Source: Limnephilus marmoratus (taxonomy: Eukaryota > Arthropoda > Insecta > Trichoptera > Limnephilidae). From it: a DNA stretch of 64,000 nucleotides. Location: contig OU862907.1 in NCBI GenBank assembly GCA_917880885.1, forward strand, positions 65,281,072 through 65,345,071, given 5' to 3'. How positions within the stretch are numbered: position 1 is the first letter of the stretch; each line of letters starts with the position of its first letter. This document shows positions 46,985 through 57,769 of this stretch, piece after piece. Made by a program: the position numbers and the translations under genes. Below the pieces are notes generated by a model, which saw only the letters and a program-made list of their open reading frames with translations, was not told the origin of the DNA and ran no database searches.

Positions 46985-47434
46985 TCAAAAAAAGTTACTT
47001 ATGAGCGTTTGGTGGACTAGTGCTGGCGTCGTTCACTACAGTTTTCTTAAATCTGGCCAGACGATTACGGCAGATGTCTATTGTCAGTAACTGCAAACCA
47101 TGATGGAAAAGCTAGCTGCTAAACAACCGAGGCAGGTTAATTGCTCATGCATTGCGATGAGCGCAGCCTGCAGCTAACTCGGACGTGGTTTGCGATGGAT
47201 CCGCTTCCATAATAGCCTTCAATTCTTCATTATCAACTTTGGTCTCCGGCCGTCCATGGGGCTTGTTCTGCAGGTCGAAATTTCCAGAACGAAAACGTTG
47301 GAACCAAAAACGCACTGTGTTTTCTTTTGCGGTACCGTCGCCATGCACATCATTAATCCTTCGAGCCGTTTCTGCAGCACTGGTGCCACGGTGAAACTCG
47401 TACTCGTAAATAACGCGATATTTCAAGTTTTCCA
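46985..47434 (-). pseudogene. mariner transposase fragments, internally inverted
   Basis: The minus strand from 47434 encodes the N-terminal DNA-binding part (MENLKYRVIYEYEFHRG, ENTVRFWFQRFRSG, ADPSQTTSELAAG), which ends near 47157. The adjoining 46985-47135 encodes, on the opposite strand, part of the catalytic domain (MSVWWTSAGVVHYSFLKSG, MEKLAAKQPR). The segment between these two parts, with the first catalytic Asp, and the whole C-terminus are missing. The transposase is dead. Confidence 0.85.
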
Positions 47435-47631
47435 TTTTGTAAACTAAGTGACGCAAGGAAAAAAAAAACAATTAAGGAAAAAACAAATGAAATTATAATT
47501 TTCAAAACATAAATACATGAGTAAAAATAACTGTATGAATTTGAATTTGGAATTCCTAACCAAAGAGAAGATATTTGAGATCAAAATTGCCAGTACGGCA
47601 AAACGCCAATTTCATATGTATGGACCTAATA

Positions 47632-48249
47632 TTCATCAATGGCAGCTTTACTTTATTATATTTCATGTCTGATTAGTGATTACTAATACTTCTAAAAGGG
47701 ATCCAAATGACAATTTAGTCTCCTTTAACGGAAGCAATCTTTTCAACAAGCCTTCCACTGATATGCTTTGTGTAACTCTAAGTGACCAGCTCAAGCATGG
47801 GGGCTACATCGAAGACAGATTCAACTTAGCCTCTCAGAATACTGGCATAGGTACCTACTGTACAGGGCCGCTTCAGCCATCTCTGTTCTGGAGACACAAA
47901 ATACATGCACAAAAACCCTTTTCTCTACAGAAAAGAGCGGTCTCTTTGATAGATTCCCTAAGTTGACAGATTGCAAGCTTTAAGCATAAGTATTAAGTGG
48001 GAATGCTGACCTTGTTCTATAAGTATTTCAATGGAATATGATCCAAGTCACACGAATAACCGATCGCTTCTACAACCGTTTTTGGTCTATACTATAGACT
48101 TGCATAGACTCTATACAAGAGCAAAGTTGAAGTGAGCTCAATTGCGTATTCCTTACTTTGCTTAAAATTGATCAAACATTTTCAAATGCCTTTTTTGAAA
48201 AGATATTCAATTTCATTGACCTGTCTATGCCCTAGGAGTCGACAGGTAT
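47632..48249. other. Right-arm segment matching 33020-33535, with LINE remnant
   Basis: The plus strand at 47676-47966 encodes DPNDNLVSFNGSNLFNKP and LSDQLKHGGYIEDRFN, the counterpart of 33326-33532, with further decay after it. 47990-48249 matches 33020-33200 inverted. No functional gene. Confidence 0.7.
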
Positions 48250-48562
48250 TTGGCGCATATCAATCAGACACAACAGGTACATCTTATCAAGCAGTCACAA
48301 CAGGTGTACATCTTATCAAACAGACACAACAGGTACATCTTATCATACAGTCATGCACAAGTCACAACGGGTGTACATCTTATCAAACGGATACAACAAA
48401 AACATCTTATCAAACAGACACAACAGGTACATCTTATCAAACAGACATAACAGGCATATCTTATCATACAGGCGCAACAGGTTTACATCTTATCAAACAG
48501 ACACGACAGGTACATCTTATTATTCAGATACAACAGGTACATCTTATCAATCCGACTTTGCT
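48250..48562. repeat. 24-bp minisatellite, right arm only
   Basis: About 12-13 copies of CAACAGGTACATCTTATCAA-ACAGACA-like units (some 25 bp or with short insertions). The left arm lacks it at the equivalent point (about 32990). The TGTSYQTD-type peptide frames come from the repeat. Confidence 0.92.
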
Positions 48563-49140
48563 TGAAATAAATTAAGATCATATTGTATTCAGTGTACTAG
48601 AAATCTGAAGTGTATTGTTGTTTTTAATTGTTTCTTTTTGCTAATTGTTTTCCCAATGAGATATGTCTTATTAAATATTGAAAATGCGTTCGTTATCTAG
48701 TCACATAATATTTTAAATTAAATAGATCTTTGTAACTCTTTGGTCTGACCCAGAGGTCTTGATTTAAAACCAAAGCGTAAACATACGTAATGCGCTTTCC
48801 AAACCATTTCAAGCAATTTATCGCTTGTGATTGGTGATCTCTCAGCAGGGCGATACTGAGAGTATGTTCCACTGCAAGGTATTACTTCCTGACAATATCT
48901 GTTATCTGAACAATGTGTATGACTGGATAATCAATATTGCTTCAATTTTTAATTCTTTTCTTTAAATTGATCCTCTTTCTGATCTCTTCTAATTGTAAAT
49001 TAAAATAGTTGTAAAATACACCTTTGGTTACCAAGAGGCTCATTTGAGAAATTTTTAAATATTGATTTATGGATGTATTTGACCTATTTAAACAATATAT
49101 CTCTAGGTTAATCTATTATTATTAATACATAAACTGCTAC
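48563..49140. other. Right-arm segment with SINE core
   Basis: Inverse of 32046-32275 and 32800-32990. The SINE core AGGGCGATACTGAGAGTATG is at 48847-48866. No gene. Confidence 0.7.
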
Positions 49141-49149
49141 ACATAAGTA

Positions 49150-49491
49150 TACACAACCTGAATACAATTCAAAAAGGAATCATAAAGACCACACTGAAAG
49201 TACCCATTAGAACGCCTTCAATTGCAATTTTCATCAGCTTTTACGTACCAAATGTACAACAAATATATGCCAGAAATATATTATTAAAGATATTCAAAAT
49301 TACTAAATTCTCTACAAGACCATGTATGCATTACACTAGATCGAATAAAAAATATTCCATGTTATAAAATCATACTCAAACAAAGAAACAACAAATACTT
49401 GGCAACAAAACTCCATAACATCCTTCCCCAAGAAATCAAACTAATAAAAAATTCTAATAACTACTTATCAAGAATAAAAATAAAGCTTTAG
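49150..49491 (+). pseudogene. LINE C-terminal scrap
   Basis: Plus-strand pieces KTTLKVPIRTPSIAIF, NNKYLATKLHNILPQEIK and NYLSRIKIKL resemble the extreme C-terminus of jockey/CR1-type ORF2 proteins, with frame changes between. Part of a block absent from the left arm. Confidence 0.55.
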
Positions 49492-49494
49492 TGG

Positions 49495-50222
49495 AATGTT
49501 TGCGTGGCTCGTTTCGGCCGGTTCAATACAAATCTTAATTTAGGATTTGTGTTCAAAATACCGAACCAAACTGAAAAATTATTTTTGTAATCAAAAGGTA
49601 TGTCAAATATCTCGTACGGATATGAGCTACTTTATTTATTTTTGCTTTATATTATAAGTTATAGACCATTCAAGATTTTGGAGTTTCGTGATTTTAGAGG
49701 CAGCTTAGACAATTATTTGTGAGTAAATAAAAAACGTTAAAAAAAATAATTTTACTTTATAAATGTGATGAAAAAAAAAACATTGTTAAAAATGCATTTT
49801 TGGGGTAGAAATTTTAATACATAAACGATAAATTTTTGTTCCTCCTTAAATAGATAGATAATTTTCATTTTAAGTGTACACCCATAAAAATGATTTTTTT
49901 GATCAATTTATATTTTTTATTTTATGTTTCATTATATTTTTAAAATAAATACATTGAAATTATTTTTCAATGTTTTTCATTTACTCACAAACAATTTTCC
50001 AAGTTGCAAATAAAATCATGAAACATAACATCTTTAATTATTGCCTATATCTTATAATTTAAATAAAAAATAAAGTACCTCACATCCGTACTAGATATTT
50101 GTTATACCTCTTGATTACAAAAATAATGTTTTCAGTTTGGTTGGGTATTTTCAGTGTTGGTTGGGTATTTTGTTCTCAAATCCAAGATTAAGATTTGAAT
50201 GAAACCGGCCGCGCGAACATAT
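49495..50222. mobile_element. Foldback element with about 350-bp inverted arms
   Basis: 49512-49690 (CGGCCGGTTCAATACAAATC, TTTTTGTAATCAAAAGGTAT) pairs with 50065-50210 on the opposite strand (CGGCCGGTTTCATTCAAATC, TTTTTGTAATCAAGAGGTAT). The pairing continues through TTGTGAGTAAATRAAAAAC. No coding. A MITE-like or foldback DNA transposon; the ends are not sharply defined. Confidence 0.8.
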
Positions 50223-50234
50223 TTAATACGAATA

Positions 50235-50390
50235 TAAATAAATAGTTTTGTTCATAAACAAACCCAAATCTTTCTAGAAAGGCTGACAAATACAATATTG
50301 GATTAAGTCACCGATACAAAATTGTATTTTTCAGCCTCTCTTGAAATATTTGTGTTTGTTTATAGACGAAACTATTTATTTATATGCATA
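50235..50390. mobile_element. Second short palindrome next to the foldback
   Basis: AAATAAATAGTTTTGTTCAT at 50236 onward faces ATAGACGAAACTATTTATTT near 50365-50385. The inner parts AGGCTGACAAATACAAT and ATTGTATTTTTCAGCCT also pair around a short centre near 50315. Confidence 0.8.
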
Positions 50391-50785
50391 TTAAATATGT
50401 AAAGGCGCAAACAATTAATTTACCGTAATATTTCAAAGCGTAACGTGCAAAACGAATTAAAAACCTAAAATAATTTGATTGGCGCCATCTGTGAATGCGT
50501 AGATTATAACGTACGTGACGTTTAACCCTTAATAACTTCAGTCCACCTCGGCACAAGACCCACTAGTGAGAAGGACTAAGAAATATAACATCTACACTTA
50601 AGTAGATACTTACATAGTCGCTAAAATAAAAATAAAATAAATAAGGTTTTCTCTCTGGTTATGTCCGATATTTATGTGTGTTACTTTTATTAAATTGTGA
50701 AATTATTACCCCTGATCAGTGGGGTTCATAATCACGTGCTGAACAATGGCGAATAAGAAAAAAATAAATACCTAAACAAAGTGTA
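50391..50785. other. Right-arm-only sequence, no gene
   Basis: AT-rich; no counterpart in the left arm between 23235 and 23236. Nothing recognised. Confidence 0.5.
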
Positions 50786-50804
50786 TTTAATTTTATTATG
50801 TTTG

Positions 50805-50990
50805 TCATCCATGGGTTAGTAGCCAAGTTGTCCTAAGTTCTGGTTCCCAGTGCGGTGTCACGGGTTCAATCCTCTATTCTAGCTCCTGTCTTCCATCATT
50901 GCACAAGCTACATTTCTATGTCCTATTTTTTCTAGTCTGAAATATTGAATACTTACCATTGTATAAAACTGCATACTTAACTGCTTAAAA
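50805..50990 (+). repeat. SINE with tRNA-like head (empty site of gypsy-1)
   Basis: TTAGTAGCCAAGTTGTCC (box A-like) and CACGGGTTCAATCCTC (box B-like) have tRNA spacing. The gypsy-1 element split this same SINE in the left arm at GTGACAC; here it is whole. Confidence 0.75.
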
Positions 50991-50999
50991 TACTTATGT

Positions 51000-51312
51000 C
51001 GCCTTTTGGGGTTGCTGTGCAGGGCCAAGCCCAAGGTTTCCCACCTGAAGTATGTGCTCCAAAGATTACAGTCCGTTTGTTAAGATACATCTTATCAAAA
51101 AGATCACCCTTCCTGCACAGTGCCAAGGGTTTTTTAGGTATTTTGGGGCTGCAGACCAGAGGTGGCTGCCTATCAGCCTACAGTGGGGGTGCACTTGCAA
51201 TAGCTGGACAGGGTGAACAGTTGTGTACCATGTTGTGTATCTGTGGGCCTTGTACAGTACGCACAGGTTCTGAGTTGCTAACTTGGCTCTGGCTTCGATG
51301 GAGCTCATAGTC
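51000..51312 (-). pseudogene. Non-LTR retrotransposon remnant (right arm)
   Basis: Inverse of 13515-13800. Minus-strand peptides include IEARAKLATQNLCVLYKAHR and GSHLWSAAPKYLKNP. Frameshifts break it. Confidence 0.6.
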
Positions 51313-51939
51313 AGTTATATGACAGATAGTTTTGTTAGAAAATAGGAATAACAAAGAAACAAATACATAAATATAATAAAAAAACAAGATATTTCAAGAG
51401 ACATGTTTATTGTTTCACAGGGTTCAATGCATATTTACAAATAATTGTTTACAATTTAATTATTTCTTCCTTTCATCTGGTAAATAATAATTTAGTTCCT
51501 CATCGCTAATATCATATTGTTGATTTGATTTTAGAGCAATGGCAGCTAACCTAATAGCCTGAGGTATTCTAAATAACTATCAAAACAGTGTTCAGGTAAT
51601 TCAATATTGTTGCAGAAATTAAAATAGTAAAATAACAGCAGAATAAAGCAGTAGAATAAGAACAAATATATAATAATAACTAATAACAAAGGAAAGTAAC
51701 ACAATGTAAACAACTACAAAAGTAAATAGATCAGACAAATTATATAAAATAAAACATAATGGCAGTAGTTAACAAATTATTTTAAACATCAATAATGGTG
51801 TGGTTAAAGATGTGGTTAAAATAAAAGTTTAATAGAAATGTTATTAATAATATGGCGAATAACAGGAAGAATAACAGAAGTAATGCTAAAGTTAGGTCTG
51901 CAAAACTGTTGTTGTGCTTCAGGAGTAAAACCTTATGTT
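51313..51939. other. Right-arm segment
   Basis: Inverse of about 12930-13510. No intact gene. Confidence 0.65.
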
Positions 51940-51945
51940 ATTTCA

Positions 51946-52681
51946 TATACGCAAATACAATATACCCAACAACTGTCCTAAACCAATCATCCACTCGTGT
52001 CAACTCAATTTAGAAAATCCAGAAACCACATCTAATATTAGTTGTACGTGTTCGACCCTCAAATCATCAAAAGTAGTTAAATATTTGGGAATAATCATAG
52101 ACAACCAACTACGTTGGGAAGCTCACATCGATAAAACAGTACAAAAACTTCGTAAACTCTGCCATATTTTCTGCTCCCTTAGGTCTATCTTAGATTTACA
52201 GACTCTAAGAAGCGTTTACTTTGCCCTTTTCCAATCCATAGCAACATACGGTATAGTGGGATGGGGTGGTTGTGCTGAATCCATTATTAGACCAATTATT
52301 TTAGTTCAAAAACTAATTCTGAGAATTATATTTAAATGTCAACCTACCCACCCGTCAAATGAACTCTTTGCAAAAATCAGAGTCTTAGATATTCGACAGC
52401 TATTTACTAAGATAAGCATATGTTATATATGCCAAAATAATCTACTGGTGGCCCCACAACATCAAGCACACACACGCTTCTTAGCAAACCTGGGTTGCGT
52501 GGTCCCTAAAACTCAAACTTCTTTCGCTCAACGACAATTCTGGTATATCGCTCCTAAAATGTATAATGCTTTGAGTGTCGATATAAAGTCACATAATTCT
52601 AAATCTCTCTTTAAATCCCGTATCAATCATTGTATATTTGAAAAGGGAAGAGATTTCTTCAAACAACACATGAGAGTTTAA
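51946..52681 (+). pseudogene. LINE reverse transcriptase C-terminal part
   Basis: One open frame to the stop at 52679-52681 holds the post-palm region: VVKYLGIIIDNQLRWEAHID, RSVYFALFQSIATYGIVGWG and FAQRQFWYIAPKMYNAL. The catalytic FADD block and everything upstream is missing by truncation. The frame is unbroken, so the insertion is young. Confidence 0.88.
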
Positions 52682-53186
52682 TATTACAATAAAAAACAAA
52701 TAATATTAATATTAATTAAAAAAATATTACAAATTTAATTAATCAATTACTTTAACTTAATATTGCATTTTAAAAAAATCAAACAAAAAATTACTTTCTC
52801 TAACACTCTTTCCAATTTATTTCATAGAACAAATATCAAAAATGACTACAAACATGTACTCTCGTGCAGAAGATTACTTACCAAATTTTATTTCTATTTT
52901 TATTTCAAGAAGAATAATGCTCACCAATGTTTATTTAAATCTTCATTAAATTTTCTTTATTTCTTAGATAACTTGCAATTCTTATATTTTTATCTGTTTT
53001 TAGTTTTATTTATCCCTAAATATGTTATTTTTTTCTTTTCTCTTCTTATATTTTATTATCTGTTTATATAAAATTATATTACATGTATGACTACCACAAC
53101 ACGGGCAATTAGCCTAGTATGGTAGTCAAAAATGCCCAAAAATGTAACATTTAATCATTTATGAAATAATAAAAAAAATAAAAAAA
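51946..53186 (+). mobile_element. 5'-truncated LINE, right arm only
   Basis: Flanked by the target duplication ATTTCA (51940-51945, 53187-53192), with an A-rich tail at 53165-53186. The left arm near 12925 reads straight through (TTATTTCAACACAGCC on the minus strand). The 3' UTR carries a GACTACC...GGTAGTC stem near 53090-53130. Confidence 0.93.
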
Positions 53187-53192
53187 ATTTCA

Positions 53193-54530
53193 ACACAGCC
53201 CCGAACAAGGGCATATTGACTATATTAGCATATGCTGCACCAACGGGATCACCTATTTATAGCAGAATTACAATCACAAGACACAAGCTTGTATTATTGT
53301 CAAAATAATATAATAGTATTATTTGCATAATTTATATAGCGCCGTTTTCTTGAAAAATCACCTCAAGGGCACTGATACAGACAATAAATCCCAGTTATTA
53401 TCAACTATACACGATAAAGCAACATTTACATTAGGATTTCATGACTGTCCAACAGATTATTTATACTTTTAAATGAACATGCAACATCAATTTATATTCT
53501 TTATTAAAACAATCTCATTGGAGCAAAACCAAATAATATGTTGGTAATTTCAACAGAATTATGAATTTGAAATCAACACTTTTTTTATAAATTTCCTTTG
53601 AACTCTTTCAACAGTATTAATTATGGTTTCCATAAGAAGACAGATATTGGAGAATTATATTCTAGGAGGCTTCTAGTTAGAGACACTAACAATATTTATA
53701 TTTTATATAAACTTTATAAATCCTTGGAGATGTTTAGAATATAACTCAACAATTCCTTGGCTCTTTTAGCAATCCAAATATGTTAATTAATCTCATTTTG
53801 GGACATAAAACACTACCAAAGAAAGTACTACAATAACAGTTTTACTTAAATCAAGTCAAACCAATTTAAACATTATAAACCTTACAATACGAAATAGGAA
53901 AGATATAAGGAAAATGATTTTTACAATTTACGTAACGCTCAAATTTAACAGATGTCAATGCTAACGCCTCGGAGTTTAAAAAAGTAACTAGTTTGCGGCT
54001 TATCAAGGATTAGCCTGCTTAAATTTAAGCGAGGAATCTCACACTTAGCGAGGATATGCAGCTACTGATATACCGGATATGGTGGTTCGGATTATAATGG
54101 GTTCGGATTACAGAGACTATACTGTACATAGAATTAAACAAAAGGAAACATTATTAAATACAGTATTCATGTCTCAATAATACATATTATTATCAGATGT
54201 AGGTAAGGTACTAGGTACATTCATGTATTGTAAAATTAATAAATGGAAAACATAAAAACAAACAAAATTAATCACTAACTATAGACACATCACTAGACAA
54301 TAAATTAATAAAATGTAGTAAACATAAGAAGTGTGTTATCATGTCTCGGTAGTAATAACAGGCACATACATAATATAACTCCATTGAAACAGAAAAATTA
54401 CCTGAATAAAGAGTTATATTCAATTAAGGACTTAATATAATATGTTTTAATTTCTTAGTATGTTTTCAGTTGTTTCAACACTTTATGTCTGTGCTTCATG
54501 TATTGTGTTTGATAAATTGGGCTGTGTTCA
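53193..54530. other. Right-arm segment with old repeats
   Basis: Inverse of 11560-12920. It contains the GCGCCGTTTTCTTGAAAAAT repeat (53338-53357) and the pogo-like end (TIR at 54084-54124, GACTATACTG then TA). No gene. Confidence 0.7.
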
Positions 54531-55300
54531 AATGTATGTATGTATGTATGTATGTCTGCATGTATGTCTCACTAGATCATTCCTTGTGCAAAGCTTGCTC
54601 AAATAACACATCCATATCTTAACTATTCATAAATGACTCTAAATAATTGTTTTGGGACAATGTTCATATAAACAAAATGAGATATTACCGAGCAGATAAA
54701 CAAGGGTTGGATGGTCCGAGTGCCAGTGGAAAATTAAAATTGAGTTGGGGGTCCCTGAACAACATCAGGAGATCCGCGCAAAATAAAAAAAATGTGATTC
54801 GTGCGTGAAGTGTAAACAAAGAATTTTCCTAGTCTTGAACAAAAAGAAGTATAATTTTTTGTATTGTTATATATTAATGTTATTGGTGCATGAATCTTCT
54901 ATGTACTTAAACACAAATGAATCGCTAAAATGTATGTTCGCGCATAACTTCCGAACGACTGCACCAAATTGGATAATTCTTTTTTTTGTATTGTTATTGT
55001 CAGGACAAGGTTTATATAAAACTACTGGTGAGCTCTGGCATTATGATATTTGTATAACAAAATTGTAAAAGGTGGCACACGAGCTGTTTGAAAATTGAAT
55101 GTACCAGGACTGAATGTGTGGAATGCGGGAGGGAGGAAGTGAACTCGGGAGGGAGGTCCGCGGGACGGTGGTAGGGGGGAGTGAAGTGGAGAGAGGTAAG
55201 GTGGAGGAGGCGGAGTGGGAACGTGAGAGGGGAAGGGGAACGGGACGAATGGGGAAGGACAGGCAGGGAGAAAAAAAACTTTATCAAATGGCATAGCAAC
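54531..55300. other. Right-arm segment: short ATGT tract, hAT-like remnant, G/A-rich block
   Basis: The (ATGT)n tract is at about 54533-54570. The hAT-like remnant 54732-54800 (GTCCCTGAACAACATCAGG) is shorter than the left copy. The G/A-rich block is at 55110-55290, antisense to the left CT block. Frames here are compositional. Confidence 0.65.
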
Positions 55301-55309
55301 GCATGCCGG

Positions 55310-55715
55310 GTACCAGCTAGTAATAATATAAATGAAAGTGTAATATCTGTGTTTGTTGTAAAAATGTTGCTGTACAAACAAACCTTGGGACGAGGAGAAT
55401 GTTCTCACTTTCTAAATCTTTTAAAATTGCAAAATAAAGATGAAGATTTGTTTACTTATTGTCAACACTTAACGGCGCTTCATTCGGGGGGGGGGGATAT
55501 TACTGTACTAGATGAAGTGAATGAATCAATTCAAAATTCTGTATGGTCAGTGGGCACTATGTTAGTTAAACTTATATCAGCAAACATACTAATTCCGGTT
55601 GTGGGTCTGTCTGTAACTCTTGTTTAATGAAATCTAGGTACATCATGGATTTACTTTGAATTTAAGTGTCATTTTCATAATTGTAGCTCATTATGTGAGG
55701 AATTCAGACAAGTGA
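55310..55715 (+). other. Right-arm-only block with an unassigned open frame
   Basis: The left arm lacks this piece between the equivalents of 55300 and 55716. The plus-strand frame ending at 55627 reads through FLNLLKLQNKDEDLFTYCQH and VNESIQNSVWSVGTML with ordinary composition, but I recognise no family. A run of nine to ten G at 55487 may be an error-prone spot. It could be a scrap of an element. Confidence 0.3.
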
Positions 55716-55882
55716 TAAAGTAGGTAGGTATTTAACTATAATATGAAATTTTACCAGAAAATTATTTTTATAGGTTATTTTTCAAAATTGGAATTATAAT
55801 ACCCCGTGATTTATACCGGTCTGCGCTCGTTGAAATAACACAAATTCTCTAAAACACAAAATAACAATGTGGGTAGACCGAT

Positions 55883-55955
55883 TAGTGGCTGAGTTGGCAT
55901 TGCGTCTGGTTTCCGAGCGGGCATCATAAGTTCCATCCCTCGACTGGCTATGTCC
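55883..55955 (+). repeat. Second tRNA-like SINE head, right arm
   Basis: TAGTGGCTGAGTTGGCATTG and AAGTTCCATCCCTCGACTGG in tRNA spacing; inverse of 9395-9472. Confidence 0.65.
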
Positions 55956-56929
55956 TCCATCACGACACAAGCAACATTTTCCGCTTACAGTGATGGTAGT
56001 AGGAGATTGTCAAATATTGTCAGATTATTCGTGACCCGGAAATGTATGTGTTTCGTTTTAAAGTTAAAAAGAATGAATAAACGTTCTATGCAATATAATT
56101 CTGGCGGCATGTACGAGTAGGTAAAAGAGAAATGTTCTTAGTTTAGGTTAACAGCTGTAATATGTTTAATTAATGTTTATTTCAGTGAAATGAGATTGTC
56201 AAATGAAATTCCTAAATTGACAATTGCTCATAAACCATTCTAAAAACATTCCCGCCTTATTTCAAATATGGAACAGTGGAACATCAAAATGATGAAATTC
56301 AAATGGGATGACAATATACACAATGTCAGGCAAGTGTAAGGGAGACAGAGCGCGTGCTAAATGGGCTAGAACCAAAACGTATTAAGTGAGGGGCGACATT
56401 CCAATCTACATGGAAGGCATATCTAGTGCGTGTTGTCTATTCAGTGCTTTAAATAAATAGTTAGTTTAATTGAAGCCAGTCCTATTGGGAGTTTAGACAG
56501 ATTTGGTTTTAGTTTAAAGCACTGATAGGGGATAATGCCTAGAAGGGAGATCTATTCCCAGAGCAAACAAAACTGATGTCGCCAGTTTGCTCCACTCCAC
56601 TACACTCCAGACAGGATACTTTATATTAGTACTCGGCTATTTAGATCTATCAACAAGTACCTTGTCACTGAACACAATATCTATTGTAGCGACGCCCCCG
56701 ACTGTAAAGATAACATATTTTCATAATGCACAACTATTAGCACAACTTGTCCAATTTGTCCATTTCAGGCTACAGAACCCAAAGTGACGTAGGTATTCAT
56801 CACCAAACATCAATATCAGAGAGGTTGTACCATTCCTGGCACCAGAGACACGTTGTACCATATCTGGCACCAAGTGACAACTCCTTATATTAATATTATA
56901 TTAGAAAGAGACAACACTAAGTCTCTTTG

Positions 56930-57660
56930 TAAAGTGTTTCCCAAACTTTAACTTTTCAACTTTAGACGGCCTCCGTGGTCGAGGCTTTCGACTAGTAATC
57001 CGGAGGTCGCGGGTTCATATCCCGGCGTCAGCAGATACATTCTATTAGATTGATTTGTGTTTTCACAATTTAATCATTTTTAATAATACAGGGTCTATTT
57101 GAGGAAGATACTCTCAGTATCGCCCTGGTGTGAAACCACCATTCAGAATTGAGACGTCGCTTGAAGTGATTTTAGCCATGTTTGGTGACTAGAGCCAAAT
57201 AGCCAGGTACCTCCCCAACGTTTGCTTTTCAACTTTCAGACTATCAATCCGGAGGTCGCGGGTTCAAATCGCAAATAAATTTAATTTAATAATTCAAAAT
57301 AAAATAAGGTGTACTTGCGGAAGATACTTTCAGTATCGCCCTGGTGAAAGATCATTTAGAATGGAAACGTCTTTATCCGTGCTTGGTGACTAGATCTGAA
57401 TATCCAGGTACCTTTCCAACCTTCCTCTTTCCCTCTCCATTATCTCCAGCTTCACAGCATACCGCAATTTGGAGATTCCATAGTCTTACTGGCTCCGGAC
57501 AGGAGTAGTTGGGACTCTTGTGCAGTATTTACACATAAAAAAATAATGATAAAAAAACTACTTTCCCTCCCCACTATCTTCAGTCTCACAACATACCCAA
57601 ATTTGACAATGCCGTAGTCTCACCGCCTCCATACGGGAGCAGTTGGGACTCTTGTGCAAA
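56930..57660 (+). repeat. SINE cluster, right arm
   Basis: Inverse of 7540-8250. The tRNA-Thr-like head is at 56965-57028. SINE cores are at 57108-57127 (ATACTCTCAGTATCGCCCTG) and 57323-57342 (ATACTTTCAGTATCGCCCTG). The cluster ends with GAGCAGTTGGGACTCTTGTG. Confidence 0.8.
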
Positions 57661-57684
57661 AAAATAAATCTGATTGATTTTCTA

Positions 57685-57765
57685 ACTAATACGATATTAC
57701 AGTGTCTAGAATTGAGGGGTTAATTAATATGATATTATGGTGTCTAGACTTGAGGGGTTAAACTG
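57685..57765. repeat. About 40-bp tandem repeat in the 3' flank of the right gene (2 units)
   Basis: Inverse of the left-gene array (TGTCTAGACTTGAGGGGTTA), but two units instead of five. The adjoining TTGATTTTCTAACTAAT (57674-57690) is the empty site of the copia insertion. Confidence 0.85.
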
Positions 57766-57769
57766 AAAA

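Larger units (their letters stand above)
39716..47629 (-). mobile_element. mariner (irritans-like) transposon carrying gypsy-2
   Basis: The ends TTAGGTCCTTACATATGAAA (39716 onward) and, on the minus strand, TTAGGTCCATACATATGAAA (from 47629) are inverted repeats that match for about 31 bases with one difference. TA dinucleotides flank both sides (39714-39715, 47630-47631). The uninterrupted left-arm site is near 33535. The element is 7.9 kb because a gypsy element sits inside. Confidence 0.9.

Noticed and set aside
48132..48575. Repeat-protein-like frame (TGTSYQTD units)
   Set aside because: It is the 24-bp minisatellite read in frame. All three frames are open for part of it, and the left arm lacks the array.
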